Part shown: one piece after another, positions 11,398-22,706 of the stretch
How the letters are laid out: each line of letters begins with the position of its first letter
Numbering within the stretch: position 1 is the stretch's first letter
Assembly: GCA_018398765.1 (NCBI GenBank)
Contig: JAHBMJ010005943.1
Span: 1 to 60,287, forward strand
DNA length: 60,287 nt
Origin: Chromera velia
Lineage: Eukaryota > Sar > Chromeraceae
Direction of reading: 5' to 3'
Translations under genes and position numbers: made by a program
The notes under the pieces: model-generated
Seen by the model: the letters and a program-made list of their open reading frames with translations, nothing else
Told to the model about the DNA's origin: nothing
The model's database searches: none

Positions 11398-14157
11398 ATG
11401 GCGATTCCGATGCGATGGGATGTGTTCGACTCCATGGGAGTGGAGGGCACCCACCCCTCTGTGCGGTCAGGCCACTGCCTTCACTGGATCCCCCCGAGTC
11501 ACGACGGCACCATGAGTCCCCGAAAACTCCGTTCCAAAAAACAACATGCAGAACAACGCATGATCATGTACGGGGGGGAAGGCAATGGAAAGCGCAATGA
11601 CTTCTTTATCCTCGAGCGTTCGTTTGAGCCTGCCAAACCTCCAGGGAAGAAGAATCAAAAGGAAAAAGAACCTATGCCCCACAACGAAATGGATGAAAGA
11701 AAAAACGCATACCTGAAACTCGATCCCCCTCCAGGAAAGGACAAATGGTGTTGGAAACTCCCCAAACCCCAGGGGGTGTACAGACCCGAGCCTGCCAGTC
11801 ACTTCTCATCCTGGGTGTGTAACCTAGCGATAGACGTTGACCACCCGCACGGGCCCTCCGTGACCATCCACCGATCCTATCTCTTCGTCCACGGGGGGAT
11901 TCGAGCAAACAGGCACAGCTGTGCTGCGACAGACTGCCTAGATCTGAAGACACTTGTGTGGCGGCGCGTGTTTCTCTTAGAGCACCCGCCCCCCCTAGAT
12001 TCTGCTGCCGGGTGCTGGTCCCTGGGAGTGGGTTGGTTATTTGGGGGCAAAACCACCCCTGAGGGGGTTGTGCACTCTCACTTGTGGGGTTTGGATCTGT
12101 CAGGGGCGAATTTCGGTGCCCATCTTCTGGATGAATTCCCGGAACTGCAGTTCAGTCTGGCAGCCAAATTTGCAAAGCCTGTGAAGGATGAGAAACAGAT
12201 AGACGGGGCTGTATGGAAGAGAGTAGACAGTCTGAACGAGGGGCCGGGAAATAGACACTCACTGCAGATGTGTGGGTTTAGTGGGTGTCTCTGGGCATAT
12301 GGGGGGATTGCAGGGGGGCCTGCAGAGAAGAGCGTAGTGAAAAATGACTTGTGGAAATTTGATTGTAAGGAGAGGGAGTGGACACGGATAGAGCCTGCCG
12401 GGAGAGGGCCGGGTCCTCTCTTCGGCTACGGCATGTCTCTGTTGGACTGTGCTACCGAGCTTGCAGAGACAACAGAAAGTCACTCTCCATCCTGTTTGCT
12501 CATCTGGGGGGGGGAGAATGAGAGGGGGCTCCCAGGGAACCGACTGTTTGTGTTAGACCTTGAGGCCCTCTTCTGGTCTACACCTGCAGTGGGAGGGGGG
12601 TTGCCCGTTGAGAGACGGGCTTTTGCCATGAGCGACCTGAAGGCGGGGATGTTGGTTGTGTTTGGGGGGGACACGACGTCAAGAACAATCCAAAAAGCTG
12701 CAGATGTGTATGAGGTCGAGACAAAGTGCCTCGCCTCCGTTGCAGTGTTGCATTTCGAGGCAATTGAGGTGGATGTGTCTCGTCCCCCAATTTTGCCCTC
12801 TGAGGAGGGTGTGTCGTTTGCTTTCGGGGCCGAGTCAGCGTTGAAAGACGCAGAGTCTCTCCTTCTCCGTCACAAGAAGCAGTTTCTGTCTCTTGAGCAG
12901 AGGCTATTTGCAGTGGCATCGCAAAGAGATTTCGTGATTAAGAGACTGGAAGAACTGGACGAAACGAGACGGCAGGAGATGCAGCAGCTGCGGAGGGCTG
13001 CTGTGCTCCTCAGATGTCAGGATGAGGAGGCTGCAGTGCATGCGGAGGTGGTCGAGACCCTCCGACAGGAGTTGAGGGCAACCAGAGCACTGGCTGCTCG
13101 TCATGAGCACCTGTGCGGCCTGTACAGGAACGCCCTCGCGTCTGCTGAGGGATTCGTGATTTGCCTCCAAGAACCTCTGGAGGAAATAGACCCACCCATT
13201 GACTTCTCCCTTTATCCCGATTTCCAACCGCAGCAGCGTGCACACAAGCACCACCTCCTCGCCCTAAAGAGGGGGCTGGACGTTGAGAATCCAGAGTCAA
13301 GTGAGCAGACAGAGGGGGGGGGAGAGGGAGGGACAGGTGCACAGACGGGTGCAGTGACAACGAAGGCGTTGACAGAGGAGATAGTGCGTCTCCAAAGAAG
13401 GGTGAGAGAGCTCGAAAGTGCAGCCGCATCGATGCAGCCCGAGATCAGGAGGCAGGCAGAGGGGGACACAGTAGATCTAGGCCCAGGGGAGATCATGACA
13501 CCGAGATCCACCCCCCACCACCCCCGTGTTGTGAAGAAACAGGCCGCCCTCCTCGGAGACGTCATGCGCACCATCAGTCTAGAGCCAGGGTTGCGTGCAG
13601 CTGTGGGAGACGATATCCTTGAGGGCATTCGTCGGTCCGAAGCGAAGGCCGAGGCATTCCTCCGGGAGAAGGGGCAGAGAGATGGGTTGGCAGAGGAGTA
13701 TGAGAGACAAGCCAGACAGAGAGAGGGGACCCTGACCCAAACACTGAACACAGATGCAGAGGGCAGACGCCAACCCCTTCCCGATTCCGAATCCCTCTGG
13801 GGTCCTGCCCTCAGTGCCCTTTTCACAGGGAATTTAGAGGACGTCCGCAGAGGCAGGGTGACCTCCCATGGGCCCGGGGGGGCAGTGTCTTTCGGGGATG
13901 CTGAGGTTGGGCCTGAGGCCGCAACACAGGCCAACCTTGAGGAGAGGGACCTCCTGGCAGAAGAGCACGATCAGAGAGTCAGACGGAAAGTTTCCCTCCT
14001 TCTGAAGGAGTGTCAGGCAGACGCGTGTCCTGAAATGAAAGCGCAACAGGGCAAGAAGGTGTCTGTCGACGCACAAAGCCTGAATAGCAAAAGCAGAGCT
14101 TCGTCCAAAGTCTCAGTCTCACGAGACTATTCAAAGCGGGGGTCGCTTGCCCTGTGA
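11398..14157 (+). CDS. Kelch-repeat protein with C-terminal coiled coil
   Basis: Single-exon frame of 919 codons from the ATG in ACAATGG at 11398. The frame stays open to an upstream ATG at 11224, but those 58 residues look non-conserved. Residues ~10-490 form a beta-propeller of about six kelch motifs, each with a Gly-Gly pair: MYGGEGNG, FVHGGIRAN, LFGGKTTPEG, AYGGIAGG, IWGGENERG and VFGGDTTS. A Lys-rich loop (~80-110) interrupts the first blades. From ~510 to 600 there is a heptad-like coiled coil (LLLRHKKQFLSLEQRLFAVA onward), then low-complexity sequence and a second short coil near 690. Kelch plus coiled coil is typical of scaffold or cytoskeleton-associated proteins. No catalytic domain is seen, and the partner is unknown. 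Confidence 0.85.
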   Translation: MAIPMRWDVFDSMGVEGTHPSVRSGHCLHWIPPSHDGTMSPRKLRSKKQHAEQRMIMYGGEGNGKRNDFFILERSFEPAKPPGKKNQKEKEPMPHNEMDERKNAYLKLDPPPGKDKWCWKLPKPQGVYRPEPASHFSSWVCNLAIDVDHPHGPSVTIHRSYLFVHGGIRANRHSCAATDCLDLKTLVWRRVFLLEHPPPLDSAAGCWSLGVGWLFGGKTTPEGVVHSHLWGLDLSGANFGAHLLDEFPELQFSLAAKFAKPVKDEKQIDGAVWKRVDSLNEGPGNRHSLQMCGFSGCLWAYGGIAGGPAEKSVVKNDLWKFDCKEREWTRIEPAGRGPGPLFGYGMSLLDCATELAETTESHSPSCLLIWGGENERGLPGNRLFVLDLEALFWSTPAVGGGLPVERRAFAMSDLKAGMLVVFGGDTTSRTIQKAADVYEVETKCLASVAVLHFEAIEVDVSRPPILPSEEGVSFAFGAESALKDAESLLLRHKKQFLSLEQRLFAVASQRDFVIKRLEELDETRRQEMQQLRRAAVLLRCQDEEAAVHAEVVETLRQELRATRALAARHEHLCGLYRNALASAEGFVICLQEPLEEIDPPIDFSLYPDFQPQQRAHKHHLLALKRGLDVENPESSEQTEGGGEGGTGAQTGAVTTKALTEEIVRLQRRVRELESAAASMQPEIRRQAEGDTVDLGPGEIMTPRSTPHHPRVVKKQAALLGDVMRTISLEPGLRAAVGDDILEGIRRSEAKAEAFLREKGQRDGLAEEYERQARQREGTLTQTLNTDAEGRRQPLPDSESLWGPALSALFTGNLEDVRRGRVTSHGPGGAVSFGDAEVGPEAATQANLEERDLLAEEHDQRVRRKVSLLLKECQADACPEMKAQQGKKVSVDAQSLNSKSRASSKVSVSRDYSKRGSLAL

Positions 14158-15824
14158 ATTCGTTGTTAGCGCTAGTTTCAGTGACAGACTTGGTGGCTTG
14201 ATTCCACTAGGTTCGATCTATCAGCCTGTACATGATCCCAAAAATATGCTATTTGGAATTTAAAAATTATAGCAATCAGATGCAAGCTAGCAGCCAGCTC
14301 CGCTTAACCCTCGATAGGCATAGCACAGCAGCTAGAACCGGTAGCTTCTACCAGCCGTAGTTTGATAGTATAAATATCATTCATATAATACTAGGTACTG
14401 GACTATGGTTAACCCTAAACGGCAACCCAAATAGAATTAAATAATCATAAAACTTTTATCAACTTGAAAATAATTATGAAATGGTTTGAAAACTAGTTTT
14501 CAAGGGTTAATTTAATTTTTTTTAAAAAAGATGACCTCCAAAAATTTATATATATATGATTTTCATGGAGATTTCCAATTTTTTTTTTTAATTCAAATCT
14601 CCAAACGTTTAAAATTTTTGAATTCTTTTTTATATGAATGAATAAATGAATGAATGAATGTATAAAGATGAAAAAACTTTGAACAAAGCCTAAGAATGCA
14701 TTTAGCACGTTTAGTTTAGCTAATGGCGCTAGCTACTTGTAGAACCTCCTTAGGTCCTCCTAGTAGCTTATAAAGCATTAATTTATAATATAGGTGTTCC
14801 ACAGGTCCGGTTGGGAGCACTAAACGCATTTTGGAGATATTCACAGCTCCAAACCATCTCCAGCCTATTAGGGTGGCAACAAGATCATTAAATTAAATTT
14901 TATAAATGTTACAGTCAAAAAGGAGAGTCTGGTGAGGTATACATCATTTGCGACAGTAGGAAGATCTTGCAGTGAAAACTTCGAAAATACGCTGGCGGTT
15001 GCACTTAATTGCGCACATGCACTTGAATCTTAACCAATCATGGCGTGCAGTGAAAGAAGACAAATTGTTACACAAGTAGGGAAACATGCTGGAACCGAAC
15101 CCCAAATCATCCTCTACTTCTTGATTGGAAGGGGAAAGCATGGGTGTACAGTCGCTGACAAATGAAGCAACGACCGTGGAAATGAAGGGATGATAGTAGT
15201 ACACCAAGCGGTTCCATGTGCCGGTATGTGCATCCCCTTGGATCCTGCATGCACCACAAGAATGAGCAGGCGCACGGGACTTCAAGCATGATTTCGGAAA
15301 GCGAGGAGGGAAGAGGGAGAGGAAGGGACGTGCAGGAAATCTGGGCAGAACACACAGACAGAGAGTGGCAGGCGGCCCCTTCCTAATCCCCCCCTCCAAG
15401 GCTCCCGAGCTCCAGCAGTCATCGTCCCAAGACGCATCTAAGTGGGGGGAGAGGCACACATGCAAGAGAGGAGAGAAAGGGACAATGAGTTCATGAAGAA
15501 GGGGTGACAATGCCTGTCTTTCTGTCTGCCTTTCTGTGTGTGTGCTGGCATGTCCGTTTTCGTCCGTTCATGCCGGCTCCTGAAAATGAAAGACAAAAAA
15601 AATGAGCGGGGGTAAATTTATCACGAAGATGACCCCTCAACTTTCCCGAGGCTTGGAAGATGTTCTTCCTTTCTTTCTTCTGTTCATTGCTCGGGAAAGA
15701 AACCGATCGATGAATGGCGTCTGGTGCAACAAGGCCCCCAGGACAGCTAGACTGGAAGTCTTTTTGTCTTGGTTGGTGGTTTGAGCGTGTGCGTCAAATC
15801 AACCTTGTTGACCTCTGCCATCGA
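14158..15824. other. AT-rich island and unresolved sequence between convergent genes
   Basis: 14158-14940 is AT-rich, with a short GAAT array near 14636-14660. From 14940 to 15824 the base composition is balanced. A 188-codon minus-strand frame (15510-14944) has no recognisable family or splice support, so no gene is called. The island sits where the kelch gene (+) and the minus-strand exons converge. Confidence 0.5.
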
Positions 15825-15947
15825 TCAACGCTCCGCAAGGCTACGGCACTTTTTGTTTTTCTTTTCATTCCGCACCGGCACGGCGCCCCTCGGAACCGTG
15901 TCAAAGCGCTTGCGGGATTCAGTCAACGCCGGGAGGAACCGCTTACT
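15825..15947 (-). CDS. Orphan 3'-terminal exon, basic protein
   Basis: An acceptor (CAG at 15950-15948, behind a pyrimidine tract near 15968-15980) precedes 40 sense codons and TGA at 15827-15825. The frame is basic and coding-like (KRFLPALTESRKRF, ending KKNKKCRSLAER). The upstream exon was not located; no phase-0 donor was identified in the next 400 bases. It may belong to an undetected gene or to an alternative transcript of the small gene upstream. Function unknown. Confidence 0.3.
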   Translation of the reverse strand, partial: SKRFLPALTESRKRFDTVPRGAVPVRNEKKNKKCRSLAER

Positions 15948-16189
15948 CTGAACCGAATCTCTTTTTGAAGACAGAAGGGAGAAAAAGAAATTAAGCACAG
16001 AGGGATGACCAATGAATGTTTAACCAACCCTTACAGGAGGCATGCAGAAGTGCTTTCAGGCTTCACCACGGAGAGGATCGATGAATTCCTTCAAGTCTGC
16101 ACTGCATGAACTTTTTGCTCGATAACTAATTTGGCTTTAAATTGTTCAATTATTTCTTCAAAATGAGCTGCAACATCTGCGGCAGCTAT

Positions 16190-16900
16190 TCATAAATTTT
16201 CCCGCATGATGATCTCATGGGTGATCGATCTCATGGAACCATGCAGTGTTTCTAGGGAACACATGCAGTCATCAGACGATTGAAAGAAGTTCCACCGCCT
16301 CGGAGTGCAAGTATGAAGGAAGAAGGAGAGAACTTTGTCTTCTTCATCAACATGGTTTCTGTTGATACCTTCAGAGTGGCATATGTAGAAAGAGCAAGTA
16401 CACCACAAGAGACTTCATTTTGAATTTCTCCACACAGAAACAAACACATGAGCGAGCAGAAATGTTCAACCGACAAATGGTGGAGGAATCAGACAGCTGA
16501 TTAAAGAAACGTTGAGGGTCAGAGGATATGACGGACAGTGGGGAGAAAAGGACGGGGGGAAAAAACATGAGAGAAAACTCACTCACCGGTCGCTGCTACG
16601 CCTGGTGGCATTTGCGCAACAACAGCATGAGAAGCTCGCTTGGACGTCCACTCAACAGAAGGTTTCACCGTCGTGTTCCTAGGTCGTGTCCACCTGACTC
16701 GGAATCGGCCCCCCCCCTTCCCTGGCCGCACTGCCGCTCAGACCAAATCAAACGGGAAGAAGGGATTTGGGAAAAGAGATAAAGGTGTCCGAAGTGCAAG
16801 AGCCCGACCTTTTCAGCTTCTTTTGTTCTTTCTCTTCTTGGGCATTCGGTCTTCTGCATTGTCCTTCTGCTCCCACGTCTGGGCCTGCATTTTGGGCCAT
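16190..16900 (-). CDS. Small three-exon gene, unknown protein (~120 aa)
   Basis: Exons (minus): 16900-16809 (starts MAQNAGPDVGAEG and ends in a Lys/Glu helix), 16678-16587 (NTTVKPSVEWTSKRASHAVV) and 16368-16190 (GINRNHVDEEDKVLSFF, ending MRENL then TGA). Donors are GTCGGG and GTGAGTGAG, and phases (2, then 1) close exactly. An alternative acceptor would start exon 2 at 16693 and add five residues. No family is recognised; the protein looks soluble and mixed-charge. After the TGA the same frame stays open for another 31 coding-like codons (see findings). Confidence 0.5.
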
Positions 16901-17100
16901 GCAAACAAAACGGGTAACATGAATTAAATTTAGAGAGTGCGTGTGTGTATCGCTAGGGCAACCTCTTTCTCCCTTCGATCACTTGCTTGCTGCAGGGATG
17001 CACCCAGGCTCTTCAAATGGAGCCTCGCACTTGATTGTGTCTCAAAGCTCCGAATTGAATAATCCGAATTCCCCAAGAGCGGAACGCAAAAAAAAAGTCT

Positions 17101-17177
17101 GATTCAAAGACCGACCGACCGACCGACCGACCAACAGCGGACTGCGAAGAGAAACTGAGAGAGAGACAGAGAGAGAC

Positions 17178-17244
<67 letters not shown>

Positions 17245-17330
17245 AGAGAAAGAGAAAGAGCAGGAAAGAAAGAAAGAAAGACAGACAGACAGACAGACAG
17301 AAAGAAAGGAGAGGGAGAGAAAGACAGAAA
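17101..17330. repeat. Microsatellite block: (GACC)n, (GA)n, (GAAA)n and (GACA)n
   Basis: GACC repeats at ~17108-17132 are followed by long GA-rich runs and then GAAA/GACA tetranucleotides to ~17300. It lies between the two small minus-strand genes and has no coding support. Confidence 0.9.
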
Positions 17331-17527
17331 GAGAAAGGAAAGGAGGAGAAAGATCAACAAAAACGTCTCAGGCGGGGGATCCCAATGGAAGAAGAGGAGT
17401 CAGAAGAAAAGCAGAAGCAGTGGAGTGAAGGGGTGCATGCAAACAGTGGGAACATATGAGAGAGGAGGGGCCTGCAGAAGAGTTCTGGAACCGTATTTTT
17501 GCTACGGTATATTCAGGAGGTCATTCG

Positions 17528-18845
17528 TCAACAGTTATCGAAATTCTTTCCTTCTCTTTCAGACTGAAGCCACTGGCCAACCTCCAGCAGTTGCTTTTCC
17601 GTCTCTTCTGCCGTCTGTCCCTGAACGAAAGACGTTCCCAGTGAAGAGTGCGCCAGTCTGAGAGGGGGGGAGGAGGAAGAGAAGGAGATGGGAGAGAAGG
17701 AGAAGATGAAAGCAAAATCCATGAAGGAAAATTGATCATCCAGCAAGATGGACTGAATCGATCTTTTAGGAAAAACAGGAATCCCTTCTTTAAAATTTCA
17801 AATTGGCGGGCAATAAAAAGAAAAGTTGAATGAGAAAACAATGATGAAAGCCCCCCGCTGCCTTTCTTCTCATCTTGTGTTTGTCGGCTTACATTGGATG
17901 ATTTTTGTAGATTTTCATGATAGAGATCGGCTTGTTGCCGGAGGGTTTCTTCTCGCCGTCCTTCTTGGTCTTGGTGTTGGTCTTGGTCTTCACCACTTTC
18001 GCGGCGCTTGCAGACGACGGAGATTCTGCACCATCATTAAGTCAACCGTCGCATTTTGCAGTGTGGGAAGAGAAACAATCGGCCTGACTCTCTTTGGAGA
18101 GGAAGCCAAGAAAAAGGATGAAGGCAATGGTGATAAACTGCAAGAAGAGGAGACGGAATGTAACTGACCTTCTAAGACCTTTTGGCTTCCCTTGACCTTC
18201 CCCTTTTCCTTCTGCTTCTGCTTTCCCTTCCCCTTCCCCTGTGTCTTTGTTGGCCTTCGCACCAAACTCCTCAAAATCGCTTCATCAGACAGGCCTCTCG
18301 TCGACGGCTCCGCCTGCAGAAATTATGAAGGCATGCAGTCTGTTTCTGGACATTGACTCAACCGCTGCGTGGTGGTGGGGCATGCGTGGGGCATGCTTGC
18401 TACTGCGTGAAGGTCGGGTTCTGATTTTAGAGCCCCTTGTCTGCTGACAGGAAAGACTTCCAAGTTTTGGGAAGGGACAGTTTCGAACGGAGAAAAACGA
18501 CACGAGTACATGTATAAGATATATATAAGCTATGTTTTTGTATATACATGTGTATGAGAGTGTTTGCAAAGTCACGAAGAAACAGAGCAAAAAGACAGTT
18601 GATTGGAAGGAAGGCTTCAAAGCAAGACGTAGAATGAGCTCCTTCTATGGTGAGAACACTCCAGTCGATACTTCGCGAGGACAAGTGGGGCATGTGCACA
18701 AAGTGACTGACCTTGGCAGCCAAATGATGACAAGGACATGAGGGTACAGAAAACCGCAAACACAGACAGCACCTCACACCATCAGCAACATCGCACTGAC
18801 CTGTATGTGCTCCTGACTAGCCAGGTCCTTTGCCGCTACACTCAT
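17528..18845 (-). CDS. Small four-exon gene, Lys-rich protein (~150 aa)
   Basis: Exons (minus): 18845-18801, 18313-18169, 18025-17893 and 17657-17528; donors GTCAGT, GTCAGT and GTAAGC. Phases 0, 1 and 2 close exactly. The protein starts MSVAAKDLASQEHIQ, has a conserved-looking helix (LSDEAILRSLVRRP), a long Lys-rich linker (GKGKGKQKQKEKG), a motif GNKPISIMKIYKNHPI, and an amphipathic C-terminal helix (EKQLLEVGQWLQSER). No family is recognised. The architecture suggests a small nucleic-acid- or ribosome-associated protein, but that is inference. The frame is open upstream of the chosen ATG. CRY-DASH lies head-to-head, ~580 bases away. Confidence 0.6.
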
Positions 18846-19425
18846 CCTTCTCCATCTCAAAACAATCCTTTTTTTTTTTGCCAATTGTCCCGATGTCTCA
18901 GGAACAGTTTTGTCTAAAGAGAAAGAAGTCTTCTGAAGGAGAACAATCCAAAACGTTCGAGTCGCAATTGTCAACAAGTCCGGTTTCCACTTCGTTCCAC
19001 TTTTGCAGTCAGATTGGAGTCTTTGTGGTGGTTTGGAAGGAAGGGCCGGCGTCCCCCTTGAGGCATCGATCCGAGAGATGAGAGTCGTCCATGCACACGA
19101 GCAATTCATGTTCGGTAAGTTCATGTAAGTTCCCCCGCTTCGCTTTCCGGGGCCATGCATTGTCGCTCAGGCGGCTCAGCTGCATGTATTGCATACAGTC
19201 TCCGTCTCTTATAGCTGACCCCTTTTCTGCACGTTCGGAATCCCCTCTGCATGTGGTCGGCCACAGCCACACACGCCGCAAGGATGCTAGAAGCACCGTC
19301 ACATCAGTCTCTGTCCGCTGTGTCATTTTGCTGAGACCTGTAACGTAGGGCCTGTCTCTGCAGCTCGGCTCTCCCGGCACTGTGCAATTGGAGGAGACGG
19401 GAAAGCTCTCTGACTGTGATCCGCA
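18846..19425. promoter_or_regulatory. Head-to-head intergenic region, Lys-rich gene and CRY-DASH
   Basis: 580 bases between divergent start codons. A plus-strand GTAAGT occurs twice near 19115-19130 and could be the donor of a 5' leader intron of CRY-DASH; a pyrimidine-rich acceptor candidate is not obvious. Confidence 0.35.
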
Positions 19426-22261
19426 ATGGTTTTCCTTCGTTGGTGGCCTATCATGATGTCGACTTTGCTTTTGTGCAGGCCACTGACTCCCTCAGCCTTT
19501 CTTCTGTCCCTCCGTCCCTCTTCAGACTTCTTGAAACAGAGTCCGCTTTCAGAGAGACTCACCACCAGGAGTGCGGAGACGGGAGGAGGGGAGGAGTATG
19601 GCGGCAAGAAGCACCGAGTGATTGTGTGGTTCAGAAACGAACTCCGCCTGCATGACAACCCGTTGTTACAACAAGCAATACGATTAGGGAAGAAGGAAGG
19701 AAGCAGACTTGAGTGGGTGCCTGTGTTTGTGTTCGACCGTGCCGCCTTCCAAGAGAGTGAGTGGGGGAACCCCAAAGTTGGGTCTCACCGCGCGCGATTT
19801 CTTTTGGAGAGTGTGGAGGACTTGAGGAAGTCCCTCAGAGAAAAGTGTGCAAATCTTGTAGTTGCCTCGGGGAACCCTCAGCAGGTCATCCCCGAACTTC
19901 TTTCTCCTGGAGCACAGCACACCGTGCTCGCTGGGCAGGAGGTGACCTCAGAGGAAAAGAATGCAGAGAAGGCAGTGTTTGCGGCAGTTCAAAAGAAAGC
20001 CGAGGCTCTCGGAGAAGGGACAGGTGCGGGTATGTCCCTTGTGTGGTGCAACACCATGTACGGTTTGGGGGACGTGAAGCGTCTTTTTGGAGGCAACTCT
20101 GTTCCCAGTCTCCCCCTCGTCTTCACCAAATTCCGCACACAAGTCGAGAAAGCACTCCAGATTCCTTCACCCCTCCCGACACCATCACGAGATTCGCTTC
20201 CCCCAATGGCAGATGTTTCTGCCCTGCAGTCTTCTGAATCCTTTTGGCCTTTCGAGAAGCCGTTAGACACAACAGCCATGCCCATGACCGAGACGGTAGC
20301 ACAGGAGTTGGAGAGACTGGGAGACGGGGCGGACGAGAGGGGGGTGATGCGATTCAGGGGGGGGGAGACGGAGGGATTGGGTCGGATGAAGAGGTACATA
20401 TGGGAAGAGGACAGGCTGAAGGAATACTTTGATACGCGGAACGGAATGGTGGGCCCTGACTACTCATCCAAGTTCGCACCATGGCTTGCACTCGGATGTC
20501 TATCTCCTCGACAAGTCGCATCTGAAATTGCAATGTGAGCTGCTCTGTTTTTGCTCCCTGACTCTCTTCTTTTGCATTCCTTGCTGTCCCTAAGATTTTC
20601 CCACACAGCCACCAAGTATCGCGTCTCAATAAGGGTGGATCCTCTCCGAAAGAGAAAGGAAGAGCAAGGCACAAAAGGGTATCGCTCGTGTGAGCTACTC
20701 TTCTTCATGGCGCGGCTTTGTTCGTCTTCTCCCTTTTTTTTTGTTCGATCTCTTTATGTCTCGTCTGACTTTATCGCACTTGCCGAGTCATCTATTTTTC
20801 TCTCTGATTTCTTGCCTACTTGTCTCTGACGTTCCCCCTTCTTTGGCCTTTCCGTTCTGTCCATACAACCGTCGCCATGTGTGTCCTTCCGATGTTTTTC
20901 CCTCTGGGTTTATTTTTTCTGGTGTGGTGCGATGAAAGAGAGACGCAGGCTGCTTGCTTTACTTGTCACAAATGGACAGCGCTGCATCGACTCCTTCCCG
21001 CCGGTCGATGCAGCAAGAAGCTTCATTTGCTCACTCATCTATCCACTCACTTCACTCTGCGGATAAAGAGACACCCCACTCTCCTTTCTTTCCCTGACCG
21101 CGCGGTTCTTTCCCCCCCCCACACTTTTTGCTGTACAGATTTGCAGAGAAAGAAAAACTGCATGGGACTCTTTTTTTGTGTACGAGTGTGACTTTTGCTC
21201 TTCTACATAGATAAGTAAAGTATAGGTCATACGGACGTATACTAGCTATGCCATCATCGAGCTCAGGATCACAGAGCCCTTTTGCTTGGATAACATACTC
21301 GTGTATAGAAAGTCTGTCAGTCTAAAGGTCTGAACTGAAACCTCCGGATGTCGATTTATCGATCTCAATCACCGCCAAGATGAAACGGAAATAAAATGCA
21401 TGCAGAAATAAAATGCATGGAAACGCATGCACGGCGGCGCGGCGGCGCGGGCCGATGGCGGCCTCGCTCGCGGTGGCGGCGACAGACCCACATGGCTCTA
21501 CTTACATTCTTGTTTTCACGAATTGTGCGTGCAGATACGAAAGCAAGCGCACGAAGAACAAGTCCACCTACTGGCTGCAGTTTGAATTGATCTGGAGGGA
21601 CTACTTTCGGTTTCTTTGCAAACGGCTGGGCAGGTCCGTCTTCTTCCCCAAGGGGCCGGGGATCTACTCTGACCCGCCCCCTCCCTCTGTCAGAAGCCCT
21701 CGAGACGTGGAGGGCGAGAGGCTTTTATCCCTATGGAAGCAGGGGCAGACGGGGGTACCCCTTGTCGATGCCTGTATGCGAGAGCTGAAGGCTACAGGCT
21801 TCATGAGCAACCGGGGTCGTCAGAACGTTGCGTCTTTCTTGGCGTTGGACTGTCGCGTTGACTGGAGGAGAGGCGCCGACTGGTTTGAGCATCTGTTGAT
21901 TGACTATGATGTGTGCAGTAATTGGGGGAATTGGGTTGCGGCTGCAGGGTGGACGGGGGGCAGATTGAATAGATTCAACATTCCCAAGCAGACAAAGACT
22001 TACGACCCGAATGGGGAATTCATCAAATTGTGGTGTCCAGAATTGAAGCGAGTGCCCGAGAAGTATGTAGGCACGCCCTGGTTGATGCCGGAGGACGTGC
22101 AGGAGATTTCACAGTGTCGCATCGGCACAGATTACCCGTCTCCGTGTGTGCATCCCCTGACGTGGAGAGACTCAGGAAGGGGGGGAGGGGGGTCGGGTCC
22201 CCGGAGAGATGATCGTGGTAGAGGAGGGGAAAAGCAGAAGGGAAAAGGAAGGAGAAGATGA
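19426..22261 (+). CDS. CRY-DASH cryptochrome, two exons
   Basis: Flavin-binding blue-light photoreceptor of the photolyase superfamily; CRY-DASH proteins typically repair UV dimers in single-stranded DNA and often act in organelles. Exons 19426-20534 and 21535-22261 (donor GTGAGC, acceptor GTGCAG) join in phase 2 to give ~611 aa. The N-terminal antenna domain starts near residue 65 (HRVIVWFRNELRLHDNPLL). Exon 1 ends in the linker LALGCLSPRQVASEI, and exon 2 opens with YESKRTKNKSTYWLQFELIW. The FAD-binding core includes NRGRQNVASFL, DWRRGADWFEHLLIDYDVCS and NWGNW. The tail is Gly/Arg-rich. About 60 residues precede the antenna domain and include a hydrophobic run (around MMSTLLLCRPL); this could be an organelle-targeting presequence. 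Confidence 0.92.
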
Positions 22262-22673
22262 TTGAACAGGGCGGGAATCGTTGAAGAGACATGCGTACGT
22301 ATCTCAAGTCCGAGGATCGTACTTTTATTATACAGAGCACGACGACTAATCGCATTTCCCGGGCTTGAAAAGACAGGGAAAAATCTGTGAGGAGATTGAG
22401 GGTTTGGTATGGTTTTCTTGGTTTTCCACACTGTGTTTTGATCCTGTTGTGCTTTGACTGAGGCCTCTTCTCTGTCCTTTGTTGATTGGCCCAAAGATTT
22501 CTCTCCCTCTCTCCCTCCCTCGCCCGCTTTCTGTCTCTGTCTGTCTGGCAGTGCCTCTCTCTCTCGCGCCCTTTTGCACCAAGAATCAAGAGAAGAACGA
22601 AGTGAAGTTGAATCTTTCCAGGCCGTTATTAGTAGTAAACTAAAGAAGCCAGACACACACACACACACATACA

Positions 22674-22706
<33 letters not shown>

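Noticed and set aside
14205..14232. tRNA-like GGTTCGATC
   Set aside because: No acceptor stem or anticodon arm could be paired around it.
14944..15510. 188-codon minus-strand frame
   Set aside because: Composition drifts, there is no family or splice support, and part lies in AT-rich repeat; could not be supported as a gene.
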